Assembly: GCF_023952475.1 (NCBI RefSeq)
Contig: NZ_JALHRX010000007.1
Location: forward strand, 186,001-250,000
DNA: 64,000 nt
Origin: Cupriavidus sp. WGlv3
GTDB taxonomy: Bacteria > Pseudomonadota > Gammaproteobacteria > Burkholderiales > Burkholderiaceae
Direction: 5' to 3'
The position numbers were made by a program, and so were the translations under genes. Below, in pieces: positions 28,014 to 37,225 of this stretch; position 1 is the stretch's first letter; each line of letters starts with the position of its first letter. The notes beneath the pieces are model-generated. The model had not been told where the DNA came from. It was given only the letters and a program-made list of their open reading frames with translations, and searched no databases.

Positions 28014-28754
28014 ATGCAGATCGATTTGAACGCGGATCTTGGCGAAGGCTGTGGCAATGACGAGGCGCTGCTGGCGCTGATCAGCTCCGCCAATATCGCC
28101 TGCGGCTGGCACGCGGGCGACGCCGCCACCATGGTGCAGACGGTGAAGTGGGCGCTGGCCCGCGGCGTGGCGATCGGCGCGCACCCGAGCTACCCGGATC
28201 GCGAGAACTTCGGCCGCACCGAGATGCAGCGCGACCCGGAACACGTCTACGCCGACGTGCTGTACCAGATCGGCGCGCTCGCCGCGATCGTGCGCGCGCA
28301 GGGCGGGGTGCTGCACCACGTCAAGCCGCATGGCGCGCTGTACAACCAGGCCGTGCGCGACCCGGCGCTGGCGCGCGCCATCGTGCGCGCGGTGCGCGAC
28401 TTCGACGCCGACCTGGTGTTCTTCGGCCTGGCCGGCAGCCAGATGATCGACGTGGCGAAGGAGGCCGGCCTGCGCGTCAAGCAGGAAGTCTTTGCCGACC
28501 GCGGCTACAACCCCGATGGCACGCTGGTCAAACGCGGCACGCCCGGCGCGCTGCATGAGGACGAGGAAGTCGCCCTGGACCAGACCCTGACCATGGTGCG
28601 CGAGCAGCGCGTGCGCGCCATCGACGGCACCTGGGTACCGATTCAGGCCGAAACCGTGTGTCTGCACGGCGACGGCGCCCACGCGCTGGCCTTCGCGCGC
28701 CGCATCCGGGAACGGCTGGGCGCAGAAGGCATCGCGATCCGCGCCGGCGACTGA
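28014..28754 (+). CDS. pxpA: 5-oxoprolinase subunit PxpA (LamB/YcsF family)
   Basis: 246 residues beginning [20 protein letters not shown], with [36 protein letters not shown] and [15 protein letters not shown], all family signatures. Start ATG 28014 has GGAG 7 bases upstream; the ATG at 28008 is too close to it. PxpA is the third subunit of the pyroglutamate-opening enzyme. It follows pxpC by 34 bp. Confidence 0.95.
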   Translation: MQIDLNADLGEGCGNDEALLALISSANIACGWHAGDAATMVQTVKWALARGVAIGAHPSYPDRENFGRTEMQRDPEHVYADVLYQIGALAAIVRAQGGVLHHVKPHGALYNQAVRDPALARAIVRAVRDFDADLVFFGLAGSQMIDVAKEAGLRVKQEVFADRGYNPDGTLVKRGTPGALHEDEEVALDQTLTMVREQRVRAIDGTWVPIQAETVCLHGDGAHALAFARRIRERLGAEGIAIRAGD

Positions 28755-28861
28755 GCGCATTCCCGCGCCTTCACGCCGGCATTTCCCCCACGCGGCCTGC
28801 CCCGTCACGCGTCACGACGGCTGCTGTCCGCGCGCCTTCGTTATCTTCGTTTGGTGTTTCC

Positions 28862-29590
28862 ATGGAACAGGCAGTCAATCTCTGGCCCCTTGTCGGGGTC
28901 GGCGTCATCATCGTCGGCTTCGTGCTGCGCTTCAATCCCATGCTGGTGGTGGTGCTCGCTGCGCTGGCCACGGGGCTGGCCGCGCCGATGCCGCTGATGC
29001 AGATCTTCTCCGCGATCGGCACCGCCTTCGTCAAGGCGCGCAACCTGCCGCTGATCATCCTGCTGCCGCTGGCGGTGATCGGCCTGCTGGAGCGCCACGG
29101 GCTGCGCGAGCACGCGCAGGCGTGGATCGCGCGCATCGCCTCGGCCACGGTCGGGCGCCTGCTGATCGTCTACCTGGGCGTGCGCGAGCTGACCGCGGCG
29201 ATCGGCCTGACCAGCCTCGGCGGCCATCCGCAGATGGTGCGCCCGCTGCTGGCGCCGATGGCCGAAGGCGCGGCCGAGAACCGCTTTGGCCACCTGCCCG
29301 AGCCGGTGCGCCAGCGCGTGCTGGCCTTCTGCGCCGCCACCGACAACGTCGGCCTGTTCTTCGGCGAGGACATCTTCGTCGCGTTCGGCGCGATCGCGCT
29401 GATGCATACCTTCCTGCTGTCGTCGAACATCGAGGTCGAGCCGCTGCATATCGCCGTGTGGGGCATCCCCACCGCGATCTGCGCCTTCCTGATCCACGCC
29501 GTGCGCCTCAAGCGTCTGGACGGCTGGCTCGAGCGCGAGCTGGGCCCCCACGCCCCCCGCGCCGCCATGCCTGCGCCGAGCGCCGAGTAA
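28862..29590 (+). CDS. DUF969 membrane protein, putative half of a 5-oxoproline transporter
   Basis: 242 residues with about six to seven membrane helices (VGVGVIIVGFVLRFNPML, VVVLAALATGLAAPM, LIILLPLAVIGLLE, LLIVYLGVRELTAAIGL) and a conserved polar segment CAATDNVGLFFGEDIFVAFGA. DUF969 proteins typically sit next to DUF979 proteins. Here both lie between pxpA and pcp, so I infer a two-component permease for 5-oxoproline or pyroglutamyl peptides. No biochemical assignment is known to me. Start ATG 28862; its ribosome site is weak. Confidence 0.85.
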   Translation: MEQAVNLWPLVGVGVIIVGFVLRFNPMLVVVLAALATGLAAPMPLMQIFSAIGTAFVKARNLPLIILLPLAVIGLLERHGLREHAQAWIARIASATVGRLLIVYLGVRELTAAIGLTSLGGHPQMVRPLLAPMAEGAAENRFGHLPEPVRQRVLAFCAATDNVGLFFGEDIFVAFGAIALMHTFLLSSNIEVEPLHIAVWGIPTAICAFLIHAVRLKRLDGWLERELGPHAPRAAMPAPSAE

Positions 29591-29600
29591 GGAGCGCGCC

Positions 29601-30551
29601 ATGATCATTTCCATCGAGTACCTGTACTGGCTCGCCGGCCTGGTGCTGGCCATCACCGCGCTGATGACCTTCACCGACCGCGCCCATCCGCGCCGCCTCG
29701 GCACCGGCCTGTTCTGGCTGCTGTACGCGATCGTGTTCCTGGCCGGCGACCGGCTGCCGCCGGCCGCGGTCGGCATCGGCGCGGTGGTGATGGCGCTGAT
29801 CGCGGGCTTCGGCGGCGTCGGCCATGGCAAGCACGACAGCCTGCCCGAAGCCGAGCGCCGCGCCAGCGCGAGCCGCCTCGGCAACAAGCTGTTCATCCCG
29901 GCGCTGCTGATCCCGCTGGTGACCGTGATCGGCACCATGCTGTTCAAGGACGTCAGGATCGCCGGCGTGCCGCTGCTCGATCCGAAGAACGTGACCTTCG
30001 TCTCGCTGGGGATCGGCTGCCTGATCTCGCTGGCGGTGGTGTGCTGGCTTACGCGCGACACCGTGGCGCAGGGCCTGCGCGAGTCGCGCCGCCTGACCGA
30101 GTCGCTGGGCTGGGCGCTGGTGCTGCCGCAGATGCTGGCGATGCTGGGGCTGGTGTTTGCCGACGCGGGCGTGGGCAAGGCCGTGGCGCATCTGACCACC
30201 GCCTATATCAACCTGGACTACAAGCTGGTGGCGGTGGCGGTCTATTGCGTCGGCATGGCGCTGTTCACGGTGATCATGGGCAATGGCTTCGCCGCCTTCC
30301 CGGTGATGACCGGCGGTGTCGGCGTGCCCATCCTGGTCGGCATGTTCGGCGGCAATCCGGCGGTGATGGCGGCGATCGGCATGTTCTCGGGCTATTGCGG
30401 TACGCTGATGACGCCGATGGCAGCCAACTTCAATATCGTGCCTGCGGCGCTGCTGGAACTCGACGACAAGAACGCCGTGATCCGCGCCCAGGTGCCGACC
30501 GCGCTGGCGATCCTGGTGGCCAATATCGTGCTGCTGTACTGGCTGATGTAA
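29601..30551 (+). CDS. DUF979 membrane protein, putative half of a 5-oxoproline transporter
   Basis: 316 residues with about nine membrane helices. The C-terminal part carries conserved small and polar residues within membrane segments ([50 protein letters not shown]), the sort of re-entrant pattern seen in anion transporters. AAGGAG precedes the ATG; 10 bp after DUF969 and 16 bp before pcp. A partnership with DUF969 is inferred from adjacency. Confidence 0.85.
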   Translation: MIISIEYLYWLAGLVLAITALMTFTDRAHPRRLGTGLFWLLYAIVFLAGDRLPPAAVGIGAVVMALIAGFGGVGHGKHDSLPEAERRASASRLGNKLFIPALLIPLVTVIGTMLFKDVRIAGVPLLDPKNVTFVSLGIGCLISLAVVCWLTRDTVAQGLRESRRLTESLGWALVLPQMLAMLGLVFADAGVGKAVAHLTTAYINLDYKLVAVAVYCVGMALFTVIMGNGFAAFPVMTGGVGVPILVGMFGGNPAVMAAIGMFSGYCGTLMTPMAANFNIVPAALLELDDKNAVIRAQVPTALAILVANIVLLYWLM

Positions 30552-30567
30552 GCGCAGGAGCCCCGCC

Positions 30568-31218
30568 ATGCCTACCGTGCTGCTGACCGGCTTCGAGCCA
30601 TTCGAGGACGAACCCATCAACCCGTCGTGGGAAGCCGTGCGCGCGCTCGACGGCGAGCGCGTCGGCGACGCGGTGATCGTCGCGCGGCAGCTGCCGTGCG
30701 TGTTCGGCGCGGCGCTCGCCGCGATCGGCGAACTGCTCGACGCGCTGCGGCCAACCCTGGTGATCGCCGTCGGGCAGGCCGGCGGGCGCGCCGAGATGTC
30801 GGTCGAGCGGGTGGCGATCAACGTCGACGATGCGCGCATCGCCGACAACGCCGGCGCCCAGCCGATCGACACCGCCATCGTCGCCGACGGCCCGGCCGCC
30901 TACTTTGCCACGCTGCCGATCAAGGCGATGGTGCGCGACATGCGCGCGGCCGGCGTGCCGGCGTCGGTATCGCAGAGCGCCGGCACCTTCGTCTGCAACC
31001 ATGTGTTCTACGGGCTGATGCACCGGCTCGCGCAACCGCCGGACGGCGCGGTGCGCGGCGGCTTTATCCACATTCCGTATTTGCCCGAGCAGGCGGCGCG
31101 CCATCCGGGCCAGCCGAGCCTGGCGCACGAGACCCTGGTGAAGGGCCTGCGCACCGCCGTGGCGACGGCGCTGTCGACCCGCGCCGATGTGCGCGAGCAG
31201 GGCGGGCAGCTGCACTAA
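30568..31218 (+). CDS. pcp: Pyroglutamyl-peptidase I
   Basis: 216 residues of peptidase family C15. [20 protein letters not shown] is the canonical start; catalytic Glu in [15 protein letters not shown], Cys in [16 protein letters not shown], His in [12 protein letters not shown]. It removes N-terminal pyroglutamate from peptides in the cytoplasm, releasing 5-oxoproline, the substrate of PxpABC encoded upstream. Last gene of the cluster. Confidence 0.96.
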   Translation: MPTVLLTGFEPFEDEPINPSWEAVRALDGERVGDAVIVARQLPCVFGAALAAIGELLDALRPTLVIAVGQAGGRAEMSVERVAINVDDARIADNAGAQPIDTAIVADGPAAYFATLPIKAMVRDMRAAGVPASVSQSAGTFVCNHVFYGLMHRLAQPPDGAVRGGFIHIPYLPEQAARHPGQPSLAHETLVKGLRTAVATALSTRADVREQGGQLH

Positions 31219-31220
31219 GT

Positions 31221-31244
31221 GCCGGCGCACATGTCCGCGCCGGC
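31221..31244. terminator. Hairpin between convergent pcp and the VanZ gene
   Basis: Perfect 8-bp stem GCCGGCGC / GCGCCGGC with an 8-nt loop filling the gap between the two stop codons. No clear U-run. Confidence 0.5.
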
Positions 31245-32495
31245 TTACTCCTGCAGGTTGGCCGCGGCCGCCTCACGGCGTGCCGCGGCTTTCTTCATCG
31301 CATGGCGGCGCAGGCTGACCTGTTCGAAACGCCAGATCACATAGCAGAACGCCAGGAACGGCCACAGCCAGCCGAGCCACTGCGCCAGGCTGTTGAAGTG
31401 GATGAAGCGGCCCATGCGCCAGCCCTGCTCGGAGATCCACGCGTAGGGGTTTGACGGCAGCACGTTGGTCAGCGCCACCAGTACGATCAGCGCCGACATC
31501 GCCAGCACCGCGCGCAGCCAGCGCGGCAGGTACAGCAGCAGCGCCAGCACCAGCGAGCTGGTCAGCAGCGCGAAGCGCCCGCCCTCGGACAGCCAGACGA
31601 AGGCGCTTTCGGTCGGGAACTGCAGCTCGGCCGCGGTCGCCTTGAGCAGCAGCGCCGCCGCCAGCAGCCCCGCCAGGATGCGCAGCATCGGTGCGCTGCG
31701 GCGCATCGCCACCGAGGCGAACAGGCCGGTGCCGACCCAGCTGCTGGCAGTCACCAGCGATTCCAGCAACTGCTGGCTCTGCATGTCCTCGGGGCGCAGG
31801 CCGATATGGTCCTGCCACGCCTCCAGCTGCGGGAACACCATCTGCAGCACCTGCATCGGCCACGATTCCGGATCGGTCAGCCATTCGCGCACGATCCCGC
31901 CCATGCCGAACAGGTGCTCCTGCGGAAACACCTGCGCGAACGGCCACAGCAGCAGCAGGATGATGGCAAAGCTGGCATGCGGCTCGAACCAGGCATGGCG
32001 CAGCCGCGTCAGGCGGCCGTCGTCGATCAGCGCGCGCGTGAACGGCGCCACCACGGCGCCGCCGAGCAGTGCCCCCAGCGCATTGGTGATCAGGTCGATG
32101 TTGGACGAGATCCGGCTGGGCAGCCAGGTCTGGAAGGCCTCCATGCACGCCGACAGCAGGGCGCCGGCCACCAGCGCCACCAGCGTGGCGCGCCCGCCCG
32201 ACACGCGCGGATGCAGCGACAGCACCACCAGCGCGCCGAACGGGAAATACCCCAGCACGTTGGTGAGCAGATCGAAGTCGGTGATATAGCGCGGCTTGGG
32301 CGCACTGACAAAGGCAAAGGGCGAGATGCCGTTGTCGATCCAGCCGGAGAACGGGTACAGGCTGGCATAGATCACCAGCAGCGTGAAGCAGAGCAGCCCC
32401 ACGCGCGCCAGCGGCGAGTGCTGCGGCGCGGTGGCGGATGGTGCTGGCACAGCCGCCGGCGGCGGCGCGGAGAGCGGCGGGGGAGCCGGCTCCAT
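31245..32495 (-). CDS. VanZ-family membrane protein
   Basis: 416 residues. After a Pro/Ala-rich N-terminus comes a VanZ-like core: LYPFSGW, TDFDLLTNVLGYFPFGALVV, ACMEAFQTWLPSRISSNIDL, ITNALGALLGGAV. About ten membrane helices overall, with a basic C-terminus. VanZ domains are found in teicoplanin resistance and in envelope proteins of unknown role. It starts 18 bp after the MCE-transporter lipoprotein gene, so it is probably the last gene of that operon. Confidence 0.85.
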   Translation of the reverse strand: MEPAPPPLSAPPPAAVPAPSATAPQHSPLARVGLLCFTLLVIYASLYPFSGWIDNGISPFAFVSAPKPRYITDFDLLTNVLGYFPFGALVVLSLHPRVSGGRATLVALVAGALLSACMEAFQTWLPSRISSNIDLITNALGALLGGAVVAPFTRALIDDGRLTRLRHAWFEPHASFAIILLLLWPFAQVFPQEHLFGMGGIVREWLTDPESWPMQVLQMVFPQLEAWQDHIGLRPEDMQSQQLLESLVTASSWVGTGLFASVAMRRSAPMLRILAGLLAAALLLKATAAELQFPTESAFVWLSEGGRFALLTSSLVLALLLYLPRWLRAVLAMSALIVLVALTNVLPSNPYAWISEQGWRMGRFIHFNSLAQWLGWLWPFLAFCYVIWRFEQVSLRRHAMKKAAARREAAAANLQE

Positions 32496-32513
32496 GGCAA
32501 ATCTCCTGTTGCT

Positions 32514-33164
32514 TTACTTTAGCTGCAGCGTGCCGATCCAGTCGAGCAGCGCGGCAATCACGGCATCGCTGGCTTCGGCCAGCGCCTTGACGCCGCCGGC
32601 GCCGTCGGCGCTGGGCGCGGGCCGGCGCGCCTCGAAGGTCTGCTGGCCTAGCATGCCATGCCGGTACACCGTGGCGCGCAGCCGCACCACGCCCTCGCTG
32701 GTGGTGGCGCTGTCGAACACCTGGTCGAACTCGAGCAGGTCCACCTTCAGCGCCGGCACGCTGCCGTCGCCGGACCAGCCCAGCGTGCCGCGCGCGGCCA
32801 CGGCCTCGCGCAGGCGTTCGTCGAACAGGCGCGTGGGTGACATCACCCAGCGCTGCGTGGCGTAGGCCTGCAGGCGCTGCGCCTGGGCGTACTGCAGCCG
32901 GTAGAAGAGGGCATTGCCTTCCAGCCAGTTGGGCCCGTCGGTCTGGGCCACGCGCAGTTTGGGCAGCGGGGCGGGCGCAGGGTTCCCGTTGGCGGAGGCC
33001 GCGCCGGCGGCGACGGCCGGGCCCAGGTCATAGGTGATGGTGGGCTCGCCGCGCGTCAGCGCGCAGCCCGACAGCGCCAGGCCGGCGCAGCACAGCAGCA
33101 GGGCCGCGCGCAGGCGGGCGTGGGCGGAGCGCAGCAAGCGTGGCATCTCGGTCGCAGGGTTCAC
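32514..33164 (-). CDS. ABC-type transport auxiliary lipoprotein (PqiC/MCE-associated)
   Basis: 216 residues with a lipobox LALSGC near residue 34 and a mature part typical of the ABC_trans_aux family (TITYDLGP, PKLRVAQTDGPNWLEG, VMSPTRLFDERLREAVAAR, LLEFDQVFDS, RLRATVYR). Start taken as GTG 33164; the ATG at 33146 is also possible and neither has a good ribosome site. These lipoproteins sit in the outer membrane and work with MCE-domain transporters. It is fourth in the Mla-type operon. Confidence 0.82.
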   Translation of the reverse strand: MNPATEMPRLLRSAHARLRAALLLCCAGLALSGCALTRGEPTITYDLGPAVAAGAASANGNPAPAPLPKLRVAQTDGPNWLEGNALFYRLQYAQAQRLQAYATQRWVMSPTRLFDERLREAVAARGTLGWSGDGSVPALKVDLLEFDQVFDSATTSEGVVRLRATVYRHGMLGQQTFEARRPAPSADGAGGVKALAEASDAVIAALLDWIGTLQLK

Positions 33165-33231
33165 GGCGGATTCTCGCGGTTGGCGTTTGGCGTGATCGAT
33201 GGGGGCTGGAGTGTGCCGCATGCCGGCAGCG

Positions 33232-34176
33232 CTACGGGGCCGCGCTGAAGCCGGGCTCGCCCGGGCCCGGCGTGGGCGCGGGCGCGCCGAACAGCACGCT
33301 GCTCGGGCTCTCGTTGAACTGCCCGGCGGCGCGCTCGAAGCTGCGCGCGGTCTGGCGCGCGTCGCGGGCCAGGCCATTGAGCTGCGGCAGGGTCTCTTCG
33401 CTGAAGGTGCCCGCGGCCGACTGCACCGACGCGGCCGCGCCCTGCAGGTCGCGCCCGACGCTGTCGACGGTGCGCATCACGGTGCCGTTGGGGTTGGCCA
33501 GTTCCTGCGTCAGGCGCCGGGTCGATTCCAGCGTCGCGTTCAGGTTCTCGGCCACTTTCGGCAGGCGCTGCGCGGCCGGCGCGAGCGAATCGGACAGGCG
33601 CGAATAGTCTTCGGCGGTCTTGCGCACCGAGCGGATCGCCGCCATCAGCTCGTCGCGGTTGGCGCCCTGGAACATGTCGTTGAGCGAGCCCATCAGGGTC
33701 TCGGCCTGGGTCAGCAGCGAATCGCCGCGCTTTTCCAGTTCCTCGAAGAAGCCGGGCCGCATGACGATGCGCGCCACCGCGCGCGGCGAAGTCGGCAGCG
33801 GCGGCGAGGCGGCGGTGCCGTCGTGCGCGGCGGAGTCGTCGAGTTGCACGTAGGCGATCCCGGTCACGCCCTGGAAGCCCAGCGTGGCGTAGGTGGTGCG
33901 CGTGATCGGCGTTTCGCGGTTGACGTTGACGCGCACGATGATCTGGCCCGGCACCTGCGGATCGAACTTGATCGACTCGACCTTGCCCACCGCCAGCCCG
34001 CGGTACTTGACGTCGGCCTGCGGGCCGAGGCCGTTGACGGTCGAGCGGGTGATCAGGTCATACGGCACGCGCACCGCGTGGTCGCTGCTGAACCAGAAGA
34101 TCGCGAACAGCACCAGCACGGCCAGGCCGATGGTGAACACGCCGGCGAGGAAGGCGTGGGACTTGTTTTCCATCAT
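33232..34176 (-). CDS. MCE/MlaD-domain substrate-binding protein of a lipid ABC transporter
   Basis: 314 residues. One N-terminal membrane helix (FLAGVFTIGLAVLVLFAIFW), then the MCE domain (VNGLGPQADVKYRGLAVGKV, GVTGIAYVQLDD), and a long C-terminal helical region of about 170 residues rich in heptad-like patterns that could build a periplasmic tunnel or needle. It is longer than E. coli MlaD and closer to the PqiB/YebT-neighbour class in having a coiled extension. Overlaps the ATPase gene by ATGA. Confidence 0.9.
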   Translation of the reverse strand: MMENKSHAFLAGVFTIGLAVLVLFAIFWFSSDHAVRVPYDLITRSTVNGLGPQADVKYRGLAVGKVESIKFDPQVPGQIIVRVNVNRETPITRTTYATLGFQGVTGIAYVQLDDSAAHDGTAASPPLPTSPRAVARIVMRPGFFEELEKRGDSLLTQAETLMGSLNDMFQGANRDELMAAIRSVRKTAEDYSRLSDSLAPAAQRLPKVAENLNATLESTRRLTQELANPNGTVMRTVDSVGRDLQGAAASVQSAAGTFSEETLPQLNGLARDARQTARSFERAAGQFNESPSSVLFGAPAPTPGPGEPGFSAAP

Positions 34177-35033
34177 GCTTCTCCAGGGGGCGGCGCCGCG
34201 GGCTGCCCGCGCCGGGGCAGCGCCTGCAGGGCGCGCTGGGCGCGCTCGCCAAGGAAATACTCGCGGATGAAGGGATGGTCCACCTCCACCACTTGCGCAA
34301 TCGGCGCGGCCGCGATCACCTTGTGGTCGGCCAGCACCGCGACGCGGTCGGACAGCGCCACCAGCGTGTCGAGGTCGTGCGTGATCATCACCACGGTCAG
34401 ACCCAGTTCGCGGCGCAGCTCGCGGATCAGCGCGACGTAGTCGTCGGACGCCATCGGGTCCAGGCCGGCAGTGGGTTCGTCCAGGAACAGCAGCTCGGGT
34501 TCCAGCGACAGCGCGCGCGCCAGCGCCACGCGCTTGATCATGCCGCCGGACAAGTCTGATGGCATCTTGTCGGCATCGCGCGCCGACAGGCCCACCAGCT
34601 GCAGCTTGAGCAGCGCCGCCTGGCAGATCAGGTTGTCGGGCAGCGCGCGCAGCTCGCGCAGCGGCAGCGCGATATTGTCGATCACCGACAGCGCCGAGAA
34701 CAGCGCGCCGCGCTGGAACTGCAGGCCCCAGCGGCTGCGCAGCGCCTGCAGCTGGGCCGGGCGCAGCCGCGCCGGGTCTTCGCCGAACACCTTGATGGTG
34801 CCCGAGGTAGGGCGCTCCAGCCCGACGATCTGGCGCAGCAGCACGGTCTTGCCGCTGCCCGAGCCGCCGACGATCGACAGCACCTCGCCGCGGTAGACGT
34901 CGAGGTCCACATGGTCGTGCACCACTGCCTTGCCGAAGCGCTTGACCAGGTCGCGCACCTCGATCACCGGGCTGCGCTCCGGCGCGGGCTGCGGCGCGCC
35001 TGGCCGGGTCGGGTTCGCTTGCGCCGCGTTCAC
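34173..35033 (-). CDS. MlaF-type ABC transporter ATPase
   Basis: 286 residues starting at GTG in a GTGA overlap with the permease gene. Walker A GGSGSGKT, signature LSGGMIKRVALARAL (the LSGGM form typical of MlaF), Walker B LLFLDEPTAGLDP and switch His in MITHD. It powers phospholipid movement between the membranes together with the permease and the MCE protein. The first 30 residues are an Ala/Pro-rich extension. Confidence 0.94.
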   Translation of the reverse strand: MNAAQANPTRPGAPQPAPERSPVIEVRDLVKRFGKAVVHDHVDLDVYRGEVLSIVGGSGSGKTVLLRQIVGLERPTSGTIKVFGEDPARLRPAQLQALRSRWGLQFQRGALFSALSVIDNIALPLRELRALPDNLICQAALLKLQLVGLSARDADKMPSDLSGGMIKRVALARALSLEPELLFLDEPTAGLDPMASDDYVALIRELRRELGLTVVMITHDLDTLVALSDRVAVLADHKVIAAAPIAQVVEVDHPFIREYFLGERAQRALQALPRRGQPAAPPPGEA

Positions 35034-36166
35034 AGGCCCACGTCCTTGAACAGGATGGCGAAGACCGCGTCGGCCAGGATCACGATGGTGATCGCGGTCA
35101 CCACCGAGGCGGTGGTGCCTTCGCCCAGGCTCTGAGTGTTGGGCTTGATGCGCAGCCCGAAGTGGCACGCGGTCAGCGCGATCAGGATGCCGAACACCAC
35201 GCCCTTGCCCAGCCCCAGCCACAGGTTGGCTACCGGCACCGCATCGGGCAGCTCGCGCAGGAAGAAGGTGGCGCTGATGCCCAGCTGCATGCGCGCGGCC
35301 AGCATGCCGCCGGCCAGCGCCATCACGTCGGTCCACGCCACCAGCAGCGGCATGGCGATGGCGAGCGCGATCACGCGCGGCATGATCAGCCGGAAGCCGT
35401 GCGAGATGCCCATCACGCGCATCGCGTCCAGCTCCTCGGTCACGCGCATCACGCCGATCTGCGCGGTGATGGCCGAGCCCGAGCGCCCCGCGATCAGGAT
35501 CGCGGCGAGCACCGGCCCCAGTTCGCGGATCACCGCCATGCCCAGGATGTTGACGATGAAGGTGCTGGCGCCGAAGGTGCGCAGCTGGTTGGCCGACAGG
35601 TACGACAGCACGATGCCGATCAGGAAGCCCACCAGCGCCGTGATCCCCAGCGCCTTGTAGCCGACGTTGTAGATATTGGCCGAGATCTCGCGCCACGGGC
35701 CGCGCTGCGGCATGCGCGCGAAGCGCAGCAGGTCGAACGCCAGCTGGCCCAGCATGGTGATGCCATTGCCCAGCTGTGCGCCGAACGACAGCACGTTGGC
35801 GCCGAACAGCGTGACCGGGTTGAAGCGGTCCACCATGTGCTTTTTCCAGCCCTCGTCGTGCACCGCGGCGATGCGCTCGAACACGCGGCGCTGGCCCTCG
35901 CTGGCCTCGAGCCGTTGCGGCAGCGCGCCGTTCCAGGCCTGCCACAGCAGCTGCCCGCCGATATGGTCGAGGCGCTCGACGCCGGCCAGCGACCATTGCG
36001 CATTATCCGGGGCCTGCGCCAGCTCGTGCAGCTGCGCACGCAGCTGCCGCGCCTGGCGGCAGCCGGCCAGCGCGAGCGCGGTCCAGTCGCCACGCAGCTG
36101 TACGCTGACGGTTCCGTGCCCGCGCGTGATCTGGAAGTCTGGCGTCGTCTGGCGTTCCAAGGGCAA
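35030..36166 (-). CDS. MlaE-type ABC transporter permease with N-terminal STAS-like domain
   Basis: About 378 residues. The C-terminal 260 residues are an MlaE permease (YKALGITALVGFLIGIVLSY, ELGPVLAAILIAGRSGSAI, EELDAMRVMGI). The first 110 residues look like a STAS domain (GTVSVQLRGDWTALALAG, AQWSLAGVERLDHIGGQLLW), a fusion seen in betaproteobacteria; in E. coli this is the separate MlaB. No ATG is available upstream of the STAS region; TTG at 36166 (or 36160) is assumed. Divergent from birA. Confidence 0.85.
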   Translation of the reverse strand: MPLERQTTPDFQITRGHGTVSVQLRGDWTALALAGCRQARQLRAQLHELAQAPDNAQWSLAGVERLDHIGGQLLWQAWNGALPQRLEASEGQRRVFERIAAVHDEGWKKHMVDRFNPVTLFGANVLSFGAQLGNGITMLGQLAFDLLRFARMPQRGPWREISANIYNVGYKALGITALVGFLIGIVLSYLSANQLRTFGASTFIVNILGMAVIRELGPVLAAILIAGRSGSAITAQIGVMRVTEELDAMRVMGISHGFRLIMPRVIALAIAMPLLVAWTDVMALAGGMLAARMQLGISATFFLRELPDAVPVANLWLGLGKGVVFGILIALTACHFGLRIKPNTQSLGEGTTASVVTAITIVILADAVFAILFKDVGL

Positions 36167-36259
36167 GCGATGTGATGGCCGAGTCTCGATTCTAAGCCAC
36201 GCGCCCCGCTGGCGCGACCGCGCCGTGCCCCGGTTGCATGCCCGGCAGCGCGGCGCGGC

Positions 36260-36265
36260 TACAAT
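36260..36265 (+). promoter_or_regulatory. -10 box for birA-coaX
   Basis: TACAAT preceded by GGC and followed by GCGGC, about 75 bp upstream of birA. No convincing -35. Confidence 0.35.
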
Positions 36266-36340
36266 GCGGCATCTGCCGCAGGCCCGGGTTCGGATCCGGA
36301 TCCTGCCTGTGCCGACCGCGATCCCGCCCATCCCCGTCCA

Positions 36341-37225
36341 ATGCCGCGCATGTCCGCCGTTCCTCCGAATCCGCCCGATCTTGCCGCCGCCACATCCTGG
36401 CGCATCGATGCCGGCGCGCTGCGCGCCATGCTGTCGCCCGCGCTGCGCGACTGGACCGTGGAACTGGTCGAGGAAACCGGCTCGACCAATGCCGACCTGA
36501 CCGCGTGGTGCCGCCAGGCGCCGTGGTCCGACGCCGGCACGCTGCGCCTGGCCTATCGCCAGACCGCCGGGCGCGGACGCCAGGGCCGGCCGTGGCAGGG
36601 GCAGGCCGGCATGACCTTCTCGGTGGCGCTGCCGCTGGCGCTGGCGCCGGCGCAGCTGAGTGGCCTGAGCCTGGCGGTGGGCCTGGCGCTGGCCGAGGCC
36701 CTGGGCGACGTGGCCCCGGCGCTGGGCGCGCGGGTGGGCCTGAAATGGCCCAATGACCTGCAGATCGACGGCCGCAAGCTGGCCGGCATCCTGATCGAAT
36801 CGGTGCCGGCGGGGCCGCAGCGGGTCTGGGCAGTGATCGGCATCGGCCTGAACCTGGTGCGCGATGCGCAGATGGAGGCCGCGCTGGGGCGCGAACTGGC
36901 GGGCGTGGCCGAGGCCATGCCGGGCTTCGATGCCGGGCGCGATGCGCCGCGCCTGCTGGCCGCTGTGCTGGAGCGGCTGGCGGCGATGCGCGCGGACTTC
37001 CTCGCGCACGGCTTCGGGCCGATGGCGCGGCGCTGGTCCGCCGCCGATGCCTACCGCGACCAGCCGGTGCGGCTGCTGCACGACGGCCAGGTGATCGCCG
37101 AAGGCATGGCGCGCGGCGTCGACGAGGCCGGCCACCTGCTGCTGGAAACCCCCGCCGGCCTGGAGCGCATCGCCAGCGGCGAGCTGTCGCTGCGGCCCGC
37201 CCCGGGCCAGGAAGCTGGCGCATGA
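36341..37225 (+). CDS. birA: Biotin--[acetyl-CoA-carboxylase] ligase
   Basis: 294 residues. Catalytic-domain motifs: ETGSTNADL, the biotinoyl-AMP loop [29 protein letters not shown], and a C-terminal SH3-like domain ([19 protein letters not shown]). The N-terminal DNA-binding domain of E. coli BirA is absent, so it is a ligase only. An ATG at 36350 is an alternative start. It overlaps coaX by ATGA, linking biotinylation and CoA synthesis genes. Confidence 0.94.
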   Translation: MPRMSAVPPNPPDLAAATSWRIDAGALRAMLSPALRDWTVELVEETGSTNADLTAWCRQAPWSDAGTLRLAYRQTAGRGRQGRPWQGQAGMTFSVALPLALAPAQLSGLSLAVGLALAEALGDVAPALGARVGLKWPNDLQIDGRKLAGILIESVPAGPQRVWAVIGIGLNLVRDAQMEAALGRELAGVAEAMPGFDAGRDAPRLLAAVLERLAAMRADFLAHGFGPMARRWSAADAYRDQPVRLLHDGQVIAEGMARGVDEAGHLLLETPAGLERIASGELSLRPAPGQEAGA

